From Massospora cicadina (lineage: Eukaryota; Entomophthoromycota; Entomophthoromycetes; Entomophthorales; Entomophthoraceae): DNA of 64,000 bases. A program made the position numbers and the translations under genes. The notes under the pieces are model-generated. The model was given only the letters and a program-made list of their open reading frames with translations, ran no database searches and had not been told where the DNA came from. The stretch is taken from the NCBI GenBank assembly GCA_022478985.1, contig JAKSZP010009507.1:1-64000 (forward strand), written 5' to 3'. Position 1 is the first letter of the stretch; every line of letters begins with the position of its first letter. Shown here one piece after another: positions 55,556 to 64,000 of the stretch.

Positions 55556-57472
55556 ATCTTTTTTTCACTTGGTGTAACTTTCCGACCAAATTACACAAAT
55601 TAACATGAAAGTAACTTTTGATTGCTCGTTGTAGTTTTGCTCTGATGTACTCAGATTCTCCGCCAGCTGCTCCAGTGTGGGGCAGCGGTGAAACTCTCCA
55701 CCATTTTCCATTTGGCTGGAACTGTGCTCGGACTGTATCATCCAGTTATACCAAACCTCTGGGACAATTCATTCCTTCCAAGGATCTTGACGCCCACCTC
55801 ACTCATACCCAAGCGGTACCTCGCTTCCCCCTGGTGCTCCCCCAGAGCAACATGCAATTTGGCCTAAGGGTCAATTATGGGAACCTCTTCCCGTACCACA
55901 ACCAAGCCATTATTGAAATGCCACAGGCGGTGATGACTCCTGCCATATTTATAGATTTCCGCCCCTATAAGGGTTATTTCACCTCAGCTTCACCTGTGAA
56001 GCTGACGCCGCCACTGCAGCAACTGTGCCCCTTGTATTCCATGGTGCCCCTCTTGCCTACAATTTAAACCCAGTTACCGGCGTACACCACTTTGGTGGTC
56101 CAGTTTGCTGGTTTGCCCACCCATCTCCCCCTGCAGTACTCCATCAGGAGCTGATGGACGGTTTAGCAGCCTATGGCTCCAACCCCATCTTACAATTTGT
56201 GGTCTCAAATTGGGCCACACGACTTTCTGGGCCTCGGGCATATGCCATGATAAGCCCTGAACTTATTAATATTGCAGTGTCAATTCCCCCTTGCGTCACA
56301 TTCCTTCTGCCCCTGACCATCCGTTTTGGGCCCACATCAAGGGCGAGCAGATGATCTGACCATCCTTTTCGAGTTGGACCACTCAAAATGCAAGTGCCCC
56401 TCCTTAGCCAATTCTGATGGGTTGGTTTATTCATCTATTACCTCTAATCTGCCACCCACCCCGCACCAGTTCTGACATGGGGTACAATACTACCTCCCCT
56501 CCCCCAAAACCTGAGGCTGTAGCTGCACCTACAGCTACCAAATAGCCTCATCCTCGCCTTAATGCCGCACATAATTCCTCTAATCAAGCATCAGATTGGA
56601 CCCACAGTTTGATCCCATGATTCCTCCAATGAATCAACCAAACCTTAACCGTATGCTAATTCCCCAATTCAATTCAACCAGAACCCATGAGAGTTATTGA
56701 CTGAAATTGATGAATCAAGTAAGCTCATTGAAGAACCATCTCTGCAAATTGAGTGGTTTGTTAATACAGAATGGGATGCCAAATACCCCCTCTCCTATAT
56801 ACCTCACAGCCAAATGCAAATCATTTTGCAGTACTAACAGCTTGCAGTTGAAGCAGCTTCAACACCAGATTGTCGTACCCTCCAAAAAGCTGTCGCCAAA
56901 TCAGTGGCGATGTTCACAGGAGGTATTCTTTCTCCTGTTATCCCCTCAACCCTCACCCCAAAAAGTAAAATCACAATGAATCAGTTACACAAAAATGTCA
57001 ACAAAGCTATCCAGAACTTTTTAATGGTAGTACAGAATCCTAAAGCTAAGATTACCTGAACCAATATCGCAACGTTCATTAAACTCCCAGACGCCCACAT
57101 TAAAGCTGAAAAAGCTTTAGTTGAATATATCAGTGCCATTTTCCTAGCTGGCAATTTCCATGAAACAGCAATCATGAGTGATATTGAACCACATGCCGCC
57201 AATGCCTTGACGCCCTTACTGTCCGCCTTGAATGTACCCTACTCTGGGAGGAGGAAGCTTACTGACAAAGATGAGCCCCCCAATCCCCCTCCCCTTCCAC
57301 CATGGAGGGATATGCAGTTTACGCTGCCCACCTGTTGGTTGTTTTTGTTTGAAACGTTCATTTAATCCGCTCATTTGGGCGTTTTGTATGAACCATTTAG
57401 TTACGTTAGTCAGTTTTAAATTTTTAGTATTGGAAATTTCCATCCCCTGGTCAGCATACCTCGAATAAATAA
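55556..57472 (+). mobile_element. X2: 1.92-kb non-LTR retroposon with its own ORF, plus strand
   Basis: 1,917 bp between 16-bp target duplications, in G2 between gag and protease, in the opposite orientation to G2. It starts atctttttttcacttggtgt and ends ...ccatcccctggtcagcatacctcgaataaataa. The last ~35 nt match the LINE L1 tail (gtcccctggtcagcttacctcggttaaataaat) almost base for base. No endonuclease or reverse transcriptase. Same length and layout as X1. Confidence 0.88.
55645..57365 (+). pseudogene. X2 ORF: unknown protein XP, broken
   Basis: ATG at 55645 (MYSDSPPAAPVWGSG), 89 nt into the element. The first piece is open to 56065: SKDLDAHLTHTQAVPRFPL, VNYGNLFPYHNQAI and FIDFRPYKGYF align with X1. 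The second (56025-56354) has GVHHFGGPVCWFAHPSPP, DGLAAYGSNPILQFVVSNW and SPELINIAVSIPP. A Pro/Ala-rich, poorly conserved part follows. The C-terminal piece (about 56976-57365) has NVNKAIQNFLMVVQNPK, LPDAHIKAEKALVEYISA and SALNVP. The full-length ancestor would be about 550 residues. No recognised domain, so no function is assigned. Confidence 0.72.
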
Positions 57473-57488
57473 GCGTTTCCGCAGGAAA
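57473..57488. repeat. Target-site duplication of X2, right copy
   Basis: gcgtttccgcaggaaa, one mismatch to 55540-55555. Confidence 0.85.
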
Positions 57489-58866
57489 CTAATATCACCT
57501 ACATTGACTTTAGGGTACCCTGTTACAATAGCGTCCACTGAGAGGGCGACCTCTACTCCTCTCAGGGACAGCGCATCTGTGAATGGGTCCAGCTTGTCTG
57601 ATTGACTTTAGTCAAACATCTGACAAGCATAAGGCTTCAGTCGCTCCAGAGACCCTTTGTACATCATTTCTTTGGCTTGTGCTTGGATCAACACATTTAT
57701 TCCTCCAACCAGCTGTTGATAGATGAATGTATCATCATACTGGGAGGCTTCTGCTGCATACAATTCAGTAGATTCAGGTGGTACATTTGAATTTGAGATA
57801 TCAGAGGTAGAGAGTCCCATCTCTGCTCCACTCTGACTTTTCCTTGATAGCATTGATCCTGCTGTACGTAAGGGATCCGTCAATTGAGGTACCATCATCC
57901 CAGGTGCCCAGGGCAACTGCTATTGAAACAACCTACCCCGTAGGGACTGCATCCATGCTTAATGTAAGTTGGCCCATGTGGAAAGTTGAACTGAAGATGA
58001 TTGGCGTAAACAGGTACAAGTTTATAGAATGACTGCTGCCAGTCAGCGTATTTAGGGCAGGAGAAGTAGTTGGCCAGTTGTTGATCAGCAGTTATGGGGT
58101 GTACATTGAACTGCGGTGGGTAACCAGGCAGAAACTGCACTAATGGTTGATTTTCCCCGCATAATTAGGTTTGACAAAGGCGACAGTGTGAATCTGCTCA
58201 ATATTGGATGGAGGGAAAGTTACAGCTAGGTGGCGTATAAACTGAACAAATTTAAGAAGGGGTACGTCGTCCTCCAACAATGGGGCTATGACATTGTAAA
58301 ACTTGAGGTATTGCTTCACCACAGAGGACATTGCGATGCACACGTCAACTTCAGATAAAAATCCTGCCTCAATCAACACATGAGCTTCCACCATAAATCG
58401 CTCAGCAAATATGGTGAGGGTCTCATTATGCTGAAACCTGATGGTCAAGAACTCGGCCTTCCACTGTGAAATCTTTGCAGTTCCGCCAGACAACTGCAAC
58501 ACCATCTCCTTGACTTCTTAGTATGTAACAGAACTGCCTAAAAGGTAACAGTCAACTTGATTGGTGCTCCTGACATCCAAGGTTGAGATTAACAGTTTTG
58601 CTCTCCACCAATATGAGGTTCCTTCTGTCGCAAACTCAAATCGCATAAAGAACCCATAAATATTTCCTTCACAATCAAATGGAGAGCAGATTATCACTGA
58701 AAACCTCCTGGAGCAGCTCATCTTGCCTTTTGAACAGCGTCCAACACAAGTTTCAGCTCAGCATATGCAAATGGTCCAGCGTGTCATGCAGATTCTTTAT
58801 CAAAGCAACGTGGATGCAACATAGCTGATGACTAAGTTTTTATCATATTGTAATTAATCAATGAGC
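57489..58866 (-). pseudogene. G2 gag
   Basis: Minus-strand pieces: a segment at 58721-58518 (FEFATEGTSYWWRAKLLIST), then 58505-58140 with KISQWKAEFLTIRFQHNETL, IFAERFMVEAHVLIEAG and VVKQYLKFYNVIAPLLEDD, colinear with G1, G3 and A capsids. Further pieces (58140-57895, 57916-57608) are Pro/Ser-rich. No clear zinc knuckle was found. Unlike G1 and G4, there is no room for an extra ORF between the primer-binding site and the capsid. Confidence 0.72.
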
Positions 58867-58884
58867 CCCCTGTAGTGAGCACCA
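58867..58884 (-). promoter_or_regulatory. G2 primer-binding site
   Basis: On the minus strand tggtgctcactacagggg, identical to the site in element A, 1 nt from the LTR. Confidence 0.8.
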
Positions 58885-58885
58885 C

Positions 58886-59496
58886 TGTTGTAAATTTGGC
58901 AATACCCTATATCTGCTGAAGGGTTTTTGCACAGGGTTACACCCACTGAGCAATTAGAACGGATGATATAAAGATTGTTGGTTCCTTGGAACACACATAA
59001 ATAAACAATTGTAATAAAAAAAGAGCAATTCCCCCAACAATACATCTTTATTTTTAATCTAATAATATCAGCGGATCTCTTCTAGTCTTCTCTCACTCTC
59101 TTTCTTCCCTAACTAACTAGAAATCTTCTCCTCATCAATCTTTCCATCTTGCTGATATCTCAGCAACCTCAGTCAGTACTGACCCTTTTGCTTGGTTTAT
59201 TCATTCTTCTGTATTCTCATTGGTTTCAGTTTGTTGTTCTTCAATTCTCTATTTCCCTAATTTGAGGCTATCTAAATTATCTTTTTCAAATGGCAACATC
59301 ACCTTATCATCTTATTTTGTAGGAGATCTAATAACAACCCATTATAACCCAATATCACCTCATCCTACGGCGCACAAATACTTATAGCTCTTAAACATCC
59401 TCGGTGGATTTTTCCCATTGATTCTTTGGCAGAATTCCTCTAATGATCCGTTGGTCATAATTGTGGCTTGTTGTCCAGTCATATAAATTCACGAAA
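58886..59496 (-). repeat. G2 5' LTR (right)
   Basis: 611 bp, tgttgtaaatttgg ... ttcacgaaa on the plus strand; matches 29555-30172 end to end. Confidence 0.88.
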
Positions 59497-59501
59497 ATCC
59501 A
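59497..59501. repeat. Target-site duplication of G2, right copy
   Basis: atcca, matching 29550-29554. Confidence 0.75.
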
Positions 59502-60660
59502 TTTGCCAATCAATGGAGCAACAGACTCAACTTAAGGGATACTACCCCAGTTTATTGAGCTATCTCAATATGCAGAACTAAATCTCATGCTGGATACACT
59601 TCTTCAGATTCAATAGATCCTTATTCAGGAAAATAAGGGTATAATGGACCAGCTTGACAAAGCCTTCCACCAACTGCACCTAGTTGGTAGTTGAGTCATC
59701 CAACTTTCTAATCACTTGGATGGCACTACCAAGTGGCCACAGGGCGCAGAGTGTAAACTGAATAGTGTTGATAAGGAGGTTTACATTGATAAGCTGTCTC
59801 CATTTAGTAGCAATGGGAATATTTACAGCTTATTTAAACAATTTGAATTTCAGTGGAAGGAGCCTCAGATCAGCATAAAGCTGAATTTTTAATATCCGCT
59901 TTGGATGTTGGGAGTGAAGGTCAAGTCATCTGCTATATTCCAAGTAGTTCTGTTACATACCAAGAAGTGAAGGATACTGTGATGCAGTTGTTCAGAGGTA
60001 CTGAAAAAAATGTCACAGCGGAAGGCTGAGTTCTTGACCATTGGGTTCCAGCATGATGAGACCCTCACTGCGTTTGCTGAAGATATATGGTAGAAGTCCA
60101 TGTGTTAATTGGGGTGTGATATTTATCTGAATCCAATGTGTGCTTTGCAATGACCTATGTGGTGAAAACATACCTGAGCTTTACAACTTCGTTACTCCAA
60201 TTTTAGAGGATGACGTACCAATTCTCAAAATTGTTCAGTTTCTGCACTGTCTATCCAGCACTTTTAGTGCTCCCAACGTGGAATGAAAAGCCCCTTCAGC
60301 CATTAACAAAATTTTGTCAGGGAATAGATAACAACGAATAGGTTATAATTGGTTGGCTAATATGCGGGTACTCACCCCTTTGCCGTTCCTTTCTACCCTC
60401 ATTATGATTACTCAGCTTGTCCTCAGTCAAATTACAATCCCTCGGTTAAGTCTTAACCTGAGTTTTTAGGTATACCGCAGATATTTGAGCTATATAATGA
60501 TGCATGTTTCTCTTGTGGCTGAAGAGGTCATTATGCGGCTAACTGCCCTGGCAACCCACATGTCTATGCAGTATCACCAGTCCTGACTGAAAAGGGAAAA
60601 GGTCAAGTGGAGTATAGATGGTACGCTCTACCTCAGCTGATTCAAATTTAATTATCTTGT
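59502..60660 (+). pseudogene. G3 gag
   Basis: Plus strand with shifts: KAEFLTIGFQHDETLTAFAED near 60025-60085 matches the G2 capsid. The knuckle near 60508-60555 reads CFSCG, a TGA, then RGHYAANC, otherwise a complete CX2CX4HX4C. PGNPHVYAVSP follows. The N-terminal part is only partly readable. Confidence 0.7.
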
Positions 60661-61059
60661 ATAATCTAACGAGTCCCTTTATGTCAGGCCCTAGACCCAC
60701 CCCAACGATTTATTATACCAACAAACCTTAAGTGATGTCTCTGACTTCCTTCTGAAGAGAGACAAGAAGAATACTGATTTGGAGGACCATCTAGTATAAA
60801 AAAGAGTACTGATTTGGAGTTCTGCCAAGATATACAAAAACCATATGGCTGGAAAATCCTAGAGTGTAACGTTGCAACAAAAACAGCCCCTCCGCATATG
60901 TGGCCGCATTATAGGTGTGAATTCTGCAATGTCATTAGAGGAAATTGTTCAAGTGTATCCTCATCTTGGCGCCAGAATTAATACTTTTTCAATAACAAAA
61001 AGCCCGTGGATCTTCATGTATTAAACTCCAACACTTCGTCTTATTAAGAGTGTACCTTT

Positions 61060-61480
61060 TGTGATATTTTCGCAGGAAATACCAAAATTTAAGCAATTAT
61101 AGATACTGGCGTCACCATCAATATAATATCCACTCAGCTAGTGGCTAAGCTTCCGCTGAAGCCTGATGCAGAACATTGAGTAGTGTATGGGACCACTGGA
61201 GCACAAAGAACTGTGTTGGTTGGCGCATACAGCGCGTTGCCTTTGATGTTTAAAGCAGTCAGCGCATCCACTCCGCCTGTGGTTTTGCATAATAATAATT
61301 ATGACATGCTGATTAGGCCAAATTCATGCAGCAATTTGGGCAGTGGTCAATATTGCAGAGAATACCTTTGAGCTTTTGGTAAAACATATCTCCATCTATT
61401 TTACCTCCAACGGAAACCCAAAAGACCCCATCCACTTTAGTCAAATTAATCTTAAATATAGCGTCAGTGTATTCTAATTT
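61060..61480 (+). pseudogene. G3 aspartic protease
   Basis: AIIDTGVTINIISTQLVAKLPLKPDAEH around 61094-61175 (given here in two blocks: AIIDTGVTINIIS and QLVAKLPLKPDAEH) with DTG kept and Ala changed to Val. Then YGTTGAQRTVLVGAYSALPL and NNNYDMLI from the open piece 61183-61371. One TGA separates the two parts. It is closely colinear with the G1 protease. Confidence 0.75.
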
Positions 61481-61491
61481 GCTATTGGTGG

Positions 61492-63300
61492 ATGAAGCGG
61501 AGGACTAGAGCTCTTCCTAAACTCATTTACAAGTGTAATGTTATTCCATTAAGGGCTGCGACCACACTAAGTATACCTTCCAGGCATCAGGTTATAGTAG
61601 GGACAGATCTTGAAATCGACGTCCCCAAAGGCCTATATGATGAAATTATGGGGCTCAACCAGCAATCGCAGATCAAGCCCATGTGGCTCCTGGATTGCTG
61701 TTACTAAGGCATGAAGAAGTGAAGGTCTTATTAGTAAACCTACAGAAGAAGCTTATGGTTGTTCAAAGACACCAAGTGGTGGCTTTTCTGCATCTGACTC
61801 TGATTGATGAAGTTCACCAAGAACATGACTTTAGTTCTTGAGAGGACCTCAGTCTACTTGAAAAACCTCATCCAACGCAAAGAGTGTGGTTCTATGTGAG
61901 GCCCTGGCTGGGCTGTCAGATGAAAAGATATAAAAGGTGATGGCCCTGTTTGAGAGATATTGAGACTTTTTTGCGTCCAACGACCAAGATTTGGTATGTG
62001 CATGTAGGGTGGTGCATCAGTTGGACACAGGAGACCACCCCCATTCTATTGTGGACTATCCATCACTCAAAAGCTGCAGAAGAGGTTGCATCCAAGGAAG
62101 TAGATAAATTGTTTGAACATGGAATGTTAGAGCCATCAAAGAGCTCCTGAGCGTCACCAGTGCTAATTGTTAAGAAGGACGGCAACATTTGAGTAGTAAT
62201 TGAGTACCAGAAGCTTAACTATACCATAAAAAAGATTCATATCCACTCCCATGAAATGATGATGCTCCGTATTGGCTGGGTGGTGTCAATTATTTCTCAG
62301 CTATAGACTTAGTATAGAGTTACTGGAAAATCAAGTTACCAAAAGTATTACGGGAAAATTGCGCTATTATCACCTTTAAGAGGTTGTTCCAACTCACGCA
62401 TATACCTCAATGGTTATGCAATGTCACAGCTACATTCCAGCGGGCGATGGACAACATCTTGGGTGACCTGAAGCTGTCCTGCGTTCTAGTCTGCCTTGAT
62501 GATATCAGAATGTTCTCTCAGGTGTTCACAGAGCATCTTGACCACTTAGAACAAGTGTTCCGACAAATTTGTTTATGCTACCATCAAGATTAAGCCTCAA
62601 AACTGACATTTTTTTCATGGAGCAATTGGAATACCTTGGGTTTATGGTAGACTCCAAAGGGCTTATACTGCAGCCAGCAAAGGTGGAAGCTATATGTAAG
62701 TTGACCTGCTAGGCAACAAGAGGGATATTCAGATGTTTTTTGGATGGTTGGTTACTACCGCCAGTTCATCCCTAACTTCAGCTGTCTTGGGGCTCCACTC
62801 TTTGAGTTAATAAAGAAGAATGCCACCTATGACTGGACTGAGCATTGCCATAACGCTTTCAATGTTTTATGGACTGCATTGGATAGCTCTCCAGTTTTGC
62901 AATACCCTAATTTTGCTAAGATATTTATTGTTCAAAAGACTTGTCTCTTTCCGCCGTAGGGGTGGTACTATCCCAGAAGGATGGTGACAGCGTGGATCAC
63001 CTCAATGCATATTGTAGTCGGAGCTTAAACCGCCATGAACGGAGTTGTACTATGACTAAGCGGGAGTTCTTAGCTGTGATTTATGCATATAAGCAGTTCT
63101 GAGTATACCATCACTTAGTAAAATTCAAGGTCATGATGGATCATGCATCGTTGATTTTGTTAAAGAACCTTCATGTTCCCAAAGGGCTTCTTGCTAGATG
63201 GTCTTACAAGCTAAAGGCTTATGATTTTGAAATACTGTATAGTCCCAGCGCAAAGCACTAATATGCTAACTGCTTATCTCAGCTACAAACAATTGTGGTA
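61492..63300 (+). pseudogene. G3 linker, reverse transcriptase and RNase H
   Basis: Linker 61492-61760 (TDLEIDVPKGLYDEIMG). Reverse transcriptase: VASKEVDKLFEHGMLEPSKS near 62080-62145, with TGA in place of Trp just after it and again near 62190; LCNVTATFQRAMDNILGDL (62384-62593), where the catalytic box reads CLDD, so Tyr is Cys but both Asp remain; thumb YRQFIPNFSCLGAPLFELI (62744-62959). RNase H: SLNRHERSCTMTKREF and AVIYAYKQF followed by TGA where A has Trp. The stops are mostly single transitions from Trp or Gln codons. Confidence 0.78.
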
Positions 63301-63479
63301 AGGCGAAATATGGTAACTTTTATATGGAAAAATGGTCAGTGGTAAATATTCAAATGAACTGCCACAAGTTGTTTGGGCATTAGATGGGATGATGACTAAT
63401 AAGATCTGAAAAATAGTGAGTTATATAAGCAGATTGGTAACAATATGCTGAGTTTCCTGAAACCCTTCGCCCAACTGAC

Positions 63480-64000
63480 ATTTATTTTGAGCGTGCACAA
63501 GGCGGTGGGTCATGGAGGGTTGTGCAAGAAGTTGGAGCTCTCAAAGCTATAATACTATTGAGAAAGCATGCACTTTGATATGAAAGAGACCATTCTCTGC
63601 TGCCACCAGTGCCAAGTGAAAAAGCCATTATTCCAGAAGATCTCTTACCTGCTTGTGAAACCTCATTTTGTCTGGTCATGGTATCCATTGACGTCGTTGA
63701 GCCTTTGTCAACAGGAGCAAAACGGTCTAAGTATATCCTGGTGGCAATTGGCCTCTTAACCAGGTGGGTCGAGGCACAGGCAATATGGGATTTGGGGGCA
63801 GTTACTGTGGCTAAGTTTGTAATGAAATTTATAATTTAGCGTCATGGATGCCCTCAGTTTATCCTTACATACAACGGAACTAATTTCACCTCCCACATCC
63901 TACCCAAGCTTAACGAAATGATGGCCATCCGCGGGGTTCTAATGACCCTATACCATTCCAAATCTAACATAATGTTTAAACGGGTTAATGGGATCCTGGT
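63480..64000 (+). pseudogene. G3 integrase, cut by the window edge
   Basis: HKAVGHGGL near 63497 and CHQCQVKK near 63600 form the zinc finger. SIDVVEPLSTGAKRSKY holds the first catalytic Asp (63685 onward), AIGLLTRWVEAQA follows, and YNGTNFTSH near 63870 has Tyr in place of the second Asp (GAC changed to TAC). FKRVNGIL near 63980 has Lys where Glu is expected. The sequence stops at the window edge. Confidence 0.78.

Larger units (their letters stand above)
29555..59496 (-). mobile_element. G2: Ty3/gypsy element on the minus strand, host of X1, X2, SD, CV and A
   Basis: LTRs at 29555-30172 (3') and 58886-59496 (5'), with a 5-bp duplication atcca. Primer-binding site at 58867-58884 (minus). 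Reading from high to low coordinates: gag (58860-57489), X2 insertion, protease (about 55470-55130), reverse transcriptase up to KIKPQ (53943), the SD/CV/A insertion block, remaining reverse transcriptase and RNase H (35404-34554), X1 insertion, integrase (32630-31440), an antisense frame and the 3' LTR. About 7.5 kb is the element itself; the rest is inserted DNA. Confidence 0.85.
28988..64000 (+). mobile_element. G3: Ty3/gypsy element, 5' LTR here, body resuming at 59497, runs off the window
   Basis: The 5' LTR (28988-29503) and primer-binding site (29505-29522) are followed by only about 30 bp before G2 inserts. After G2, from 59502, the plus-strand gypsy body continues with gag, protease, reverse transcriptase, RNase H and integrase to the right edge. 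The duplicated target atcca (29550-29554 and 59497-59501) ties the two pieces together. The 3' LTR lies outside the window, so length and end duplication are unknown. Confidence 0.8.

Noticed and set aside
61940..63110. TGA read as Trp (alternative genetic code)
   Set aside because: Several TGA codons sit at Trp positions, but TGG is used for Trp throughout, and TAA and TAG stops are equally scattered in the same frames. Transition-driven decay explains it better.
1..64000. Host genes, tRNA or rRNA genes, CRISPR arrays
   Set aside because: No cloverleaf-like or rRNA-like sequence, no spaced short repeats of CRISPR type, and every recognisable frame traces to a retroelement.

Overview
The window looks like repeat-rich eukaryotic nuclear DNA made almost entirely of dead retrotransposons. 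I find no convincing host gene, tRNA, rRNA or CRISPR array. A fungus with a transposon-inflated genome fits best: Tad1-like LINEs, a chromodomain-bearing Ty3/gypsy element, and many stops that look like C-to-T or G-to-A changes. This is inference, and the species cannot be read from the sequence. Element names below (L, X, G, A, CV, SD) are my own labels.

Layout. 1-741: no gene. 756-5983: L1, a nearly complete 5.2-kb LINE (+) with 14-bp target-site duplications (TSDs). 6076-6141: a C40(TC)13 tract. 6365-7484 and 15946-19130: two halves of an older LINE on the minus strand (L3), split by the Ty3/gypsy element G1 (+, 7485-15945). The 3' LTR of G1 is itself split by a solo LTR of the chromovirus family (14649-15802). 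19650-22480: a minus-strand gypsy gag relic (G4). 23301-28519: L2, a second 5.2-kb LINE (+) with a perfect 14-bp TSD.

28988 to the right edge is one nested stack. G3 (gypsy, +) starts at 28988 and runs off the window. G2 (gypsy, -, 29555-59496, TSD ATCCA) sits inside G3. G2 was broken by two copies of a 1.92-kb retroposon called X (32631-34553 on -, 55556-57472 on +, each with a 16-bp TSD) and by two tandem ~0.82-kb SD units. Inside SD unit 1 is a chromovirus, CV (-, 35852-52726, 1.43-kb LTRs, TSD GATAG). Inside CV is gypsy element A (+, 40279-49824, 1.15-kb LTRs, TSD AGCTC). Removing each insertion rejoins the reading frame or sequence beneath it.

How the parts relate. G1, G2, G3 and A share one lineage of gag-pol and nearly the same primer-binding site. 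X shares its 3' end, and probably its 5' end, with the LINEs, so it was probably moved by LINE enzymes, yet it carries its own long reading frame that I cannot assign to any family. The CV LTRs carry reading frames on the coding strand, one of which continues into the internal region as a membrane-protein-like frame. Elements A and G2 each carry an antisense reading frame between pol and the 3' LTR. X, the LTR-borne frames and the antisense frames are the best candidates for something undescribed.
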